Shown: in pieces, positions 62,803 through 64,000 of the stretch
Numbering within the stretch: the stretch's first letter is position 1
How the letters are laid out: each line of letters begins with the position of its first letter
Assembly (NCBI RefSeq): GCF_016859285.1
Contig: NC_053401.1
Location: 4,516,469 to 4,580,468, forward strand
DNA: 64,000 nucleotides
Direction: 5' to 3'
Source of the DNA: Xiphias gladius
Lineage: Eukaryota > Chordata > Actinopteri > Istiophoriformes > Xiphiidae
Notes under the pieces: generated by a model
What the model was told of the DNA's origin: nothing
The model's input: only the letters and a program-made list of their open reading frames with translations
Database searches by the model: none
Program-made: the position numbers and the translations under genes

Positions 62803-64000
62803 AGCAGGAACATAAACCATGAAAAGATGATATGACCGTTTAATAAAAAGTTTAACTGAGTCTTTTACACTGGCTTTACGTGGAAATCAGAGTTGGTGAT
62901 GATTCAAATGTATTGTTGTTGTCTGTAATCAGTCAAATTTCAGGATCATGCAGGAATAAATTAAATGATAAACACAATATTTTAGGACTGACATTTACTT
63001 TTATAACATTACACCATGTCATACATCATGATAACTGGGTGGGATCGGGGGTTTTTTAGGGGAAAAGGCACAAATTAATGCTTTTTTTTTTTTTTTTTGG
63101 CCAACATTTTTTATCTATCGGAGGTTGTTTTTTTTAAAATCACCAAACAAACCAATTTATTTCCCCATTACATCACATCAGCCGTAAATAGTTTCCTCTC
63201 TGGTGAGTCACGCTGCGACCACATCCCAACATGGAGGAGATAAAACTCACCACTTCAACAAACAGGAGAACGGGGAAGCTCTAGTGGGATACCTGTGACA
63301 CAAAGAGGCACACAAACATTTACACGCCACCGTACATCGTATGAAATATATTGTTGAACGTCATGCTTCAAGTTTACAGGCAAAACTCTGCTGATCGTTA
63401 TCGCCAGGTTGAGATTGACACGCTTTTCATGGAGATTACTCACCAGGTATTTTTCAGTGTAAATTCGTTTTTTGAAGGACATAAGTGTGTCAAAACACAA
63501 ACATTACAAAAGTTCGAAAGGACTTGACAGGACTGGAAAGTGACCTTACTCACAAATGCGCAGGGGAATTCTTTAAATGCAAGCGAATGAAGTGGCCCCA
63601 CACACACCACGGCAGTTTAAATTTCTTGATTCTGTCAGTAATGTTGGTAAACACAGAAGTAGGGCGTCAGCTAACAGTTATTTTATCAGCAATTACTCTG
63701 CTGATTATTTTATTGATTTTTTTGATTGGCTGTCTGGTTTATAAATAGGGAAAAATGTCCATTATTATTTTCCAGAGCCCAAGGTTATGTGTTCAAATTG
63801 CTCGTTTTGTCTGACTAACAGTCCAAAACACCAAGAGATTCAGTTTAAAATGATATAAAACAGAGGAAAATCAACAAATCCTCATCTTTGAGAAGCTGGA
63901 GCCAGAAAATATTTGACATTTTTGCTTGAAAGTTAAGAATCTGTAATCAAAACAGTAGGCGATTCATCTTCTGTCAAATATCTTAACTAACTCTTGCAGC
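62768..64000 (-). other. tspan9 upstream intron / 5' region
   Basis: Sequence upstream of the acceptor at 62768. A T run lies at 63082-63099. A GTGAGT donor-like site on the minus strand near 63252 could end a 5' non-coding exon, but nothing confirms it. Positions 63640-63905 are an interspersed repeat. Confidence 0.4.
63640..63905 (+). repeat. Teleost repeat, same family as 35840-36040
   Basis: AACAGTTATTTTATCAGCAA, CCAGAGCCCAAGGTTATGTG, AGTCCAAAACACCAAGAGAT and TTTGAGAAGCTGGAGCCAG are in the expected family order. This is the best-preserved copy in the window. Confidence 0.6.

Overview
The window is vertebrate nuclear DNA, almost certainly from a teleost fish and probably a percomorph. It has intron-rich genes with GT..AG splice sites, dense (CA)n/(TG)n microsatellites, and interspersed repeats typical of ray-finned fish. 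There are no operons, CRISPR arrays, rRNA genes or functional tRNA genes. Four protein-coding genes could be rebuilt exon by exon, with every splice phase consistent and every total length close to the human orthologue as remembered.

Layout. Positions 1-12288 are intergenic and repeat-rich: a promoter-like GC patch at the left edge, microsatellites, copies of a hAT-like miniature element, and a 1-kb foldback element. Positions 12289-41075 (minus strand) hold ntn4 (netrin-4, 10 coding exons, 627 aa), with a GC-rich 5' flank. Positions 41076-49440 are intergenic and include nested miniature elements and a 2.35-kb minisatellite with 332-bp and 590-bp higher-order duplications. Positions 49631-52192 (plus) hold snrpf (Sm protein F, 4 coding exons, 86 aa). 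About 430 bp after its stop comes amdhd1 (imidazolonepropionase, 9 exons, 432 aa, 52622-57620, plus). Positions 59470-62750 (minus) hold tspan9 (tetraspanin, 7 coding exons, 239 aa), convergent with amdhd1. Its 5' non-coding exon and promoter lie further right, possibly outside the window.

The genes are not a functional unit. ntn4 is a secreted basement-membrane protein, snrpf a core spliceosomal protein, amdhd1 a histidine-catabolism enzyme and tspan9 a membrane organiser. The ntn4-snrpf-amdhd1 order matches the human 12q22-q23 neighbourhood as I remember it. The next gene here is tspan9 (human 12p13) rather than HAL, which points to a lineage-specific junction.

The strongest unexplained structure is the placement of complementary CA and UG tracts at splice sites. 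tspan9 intron 1 begins with CA and ends with UG directly at the acceptor. The 69-nt, frame-neutral exon 8 of ntn4 is flanked by complementary tracts. Both arrangements could form RNA hairpins that help or regulate splicing. No new multigene system was found.
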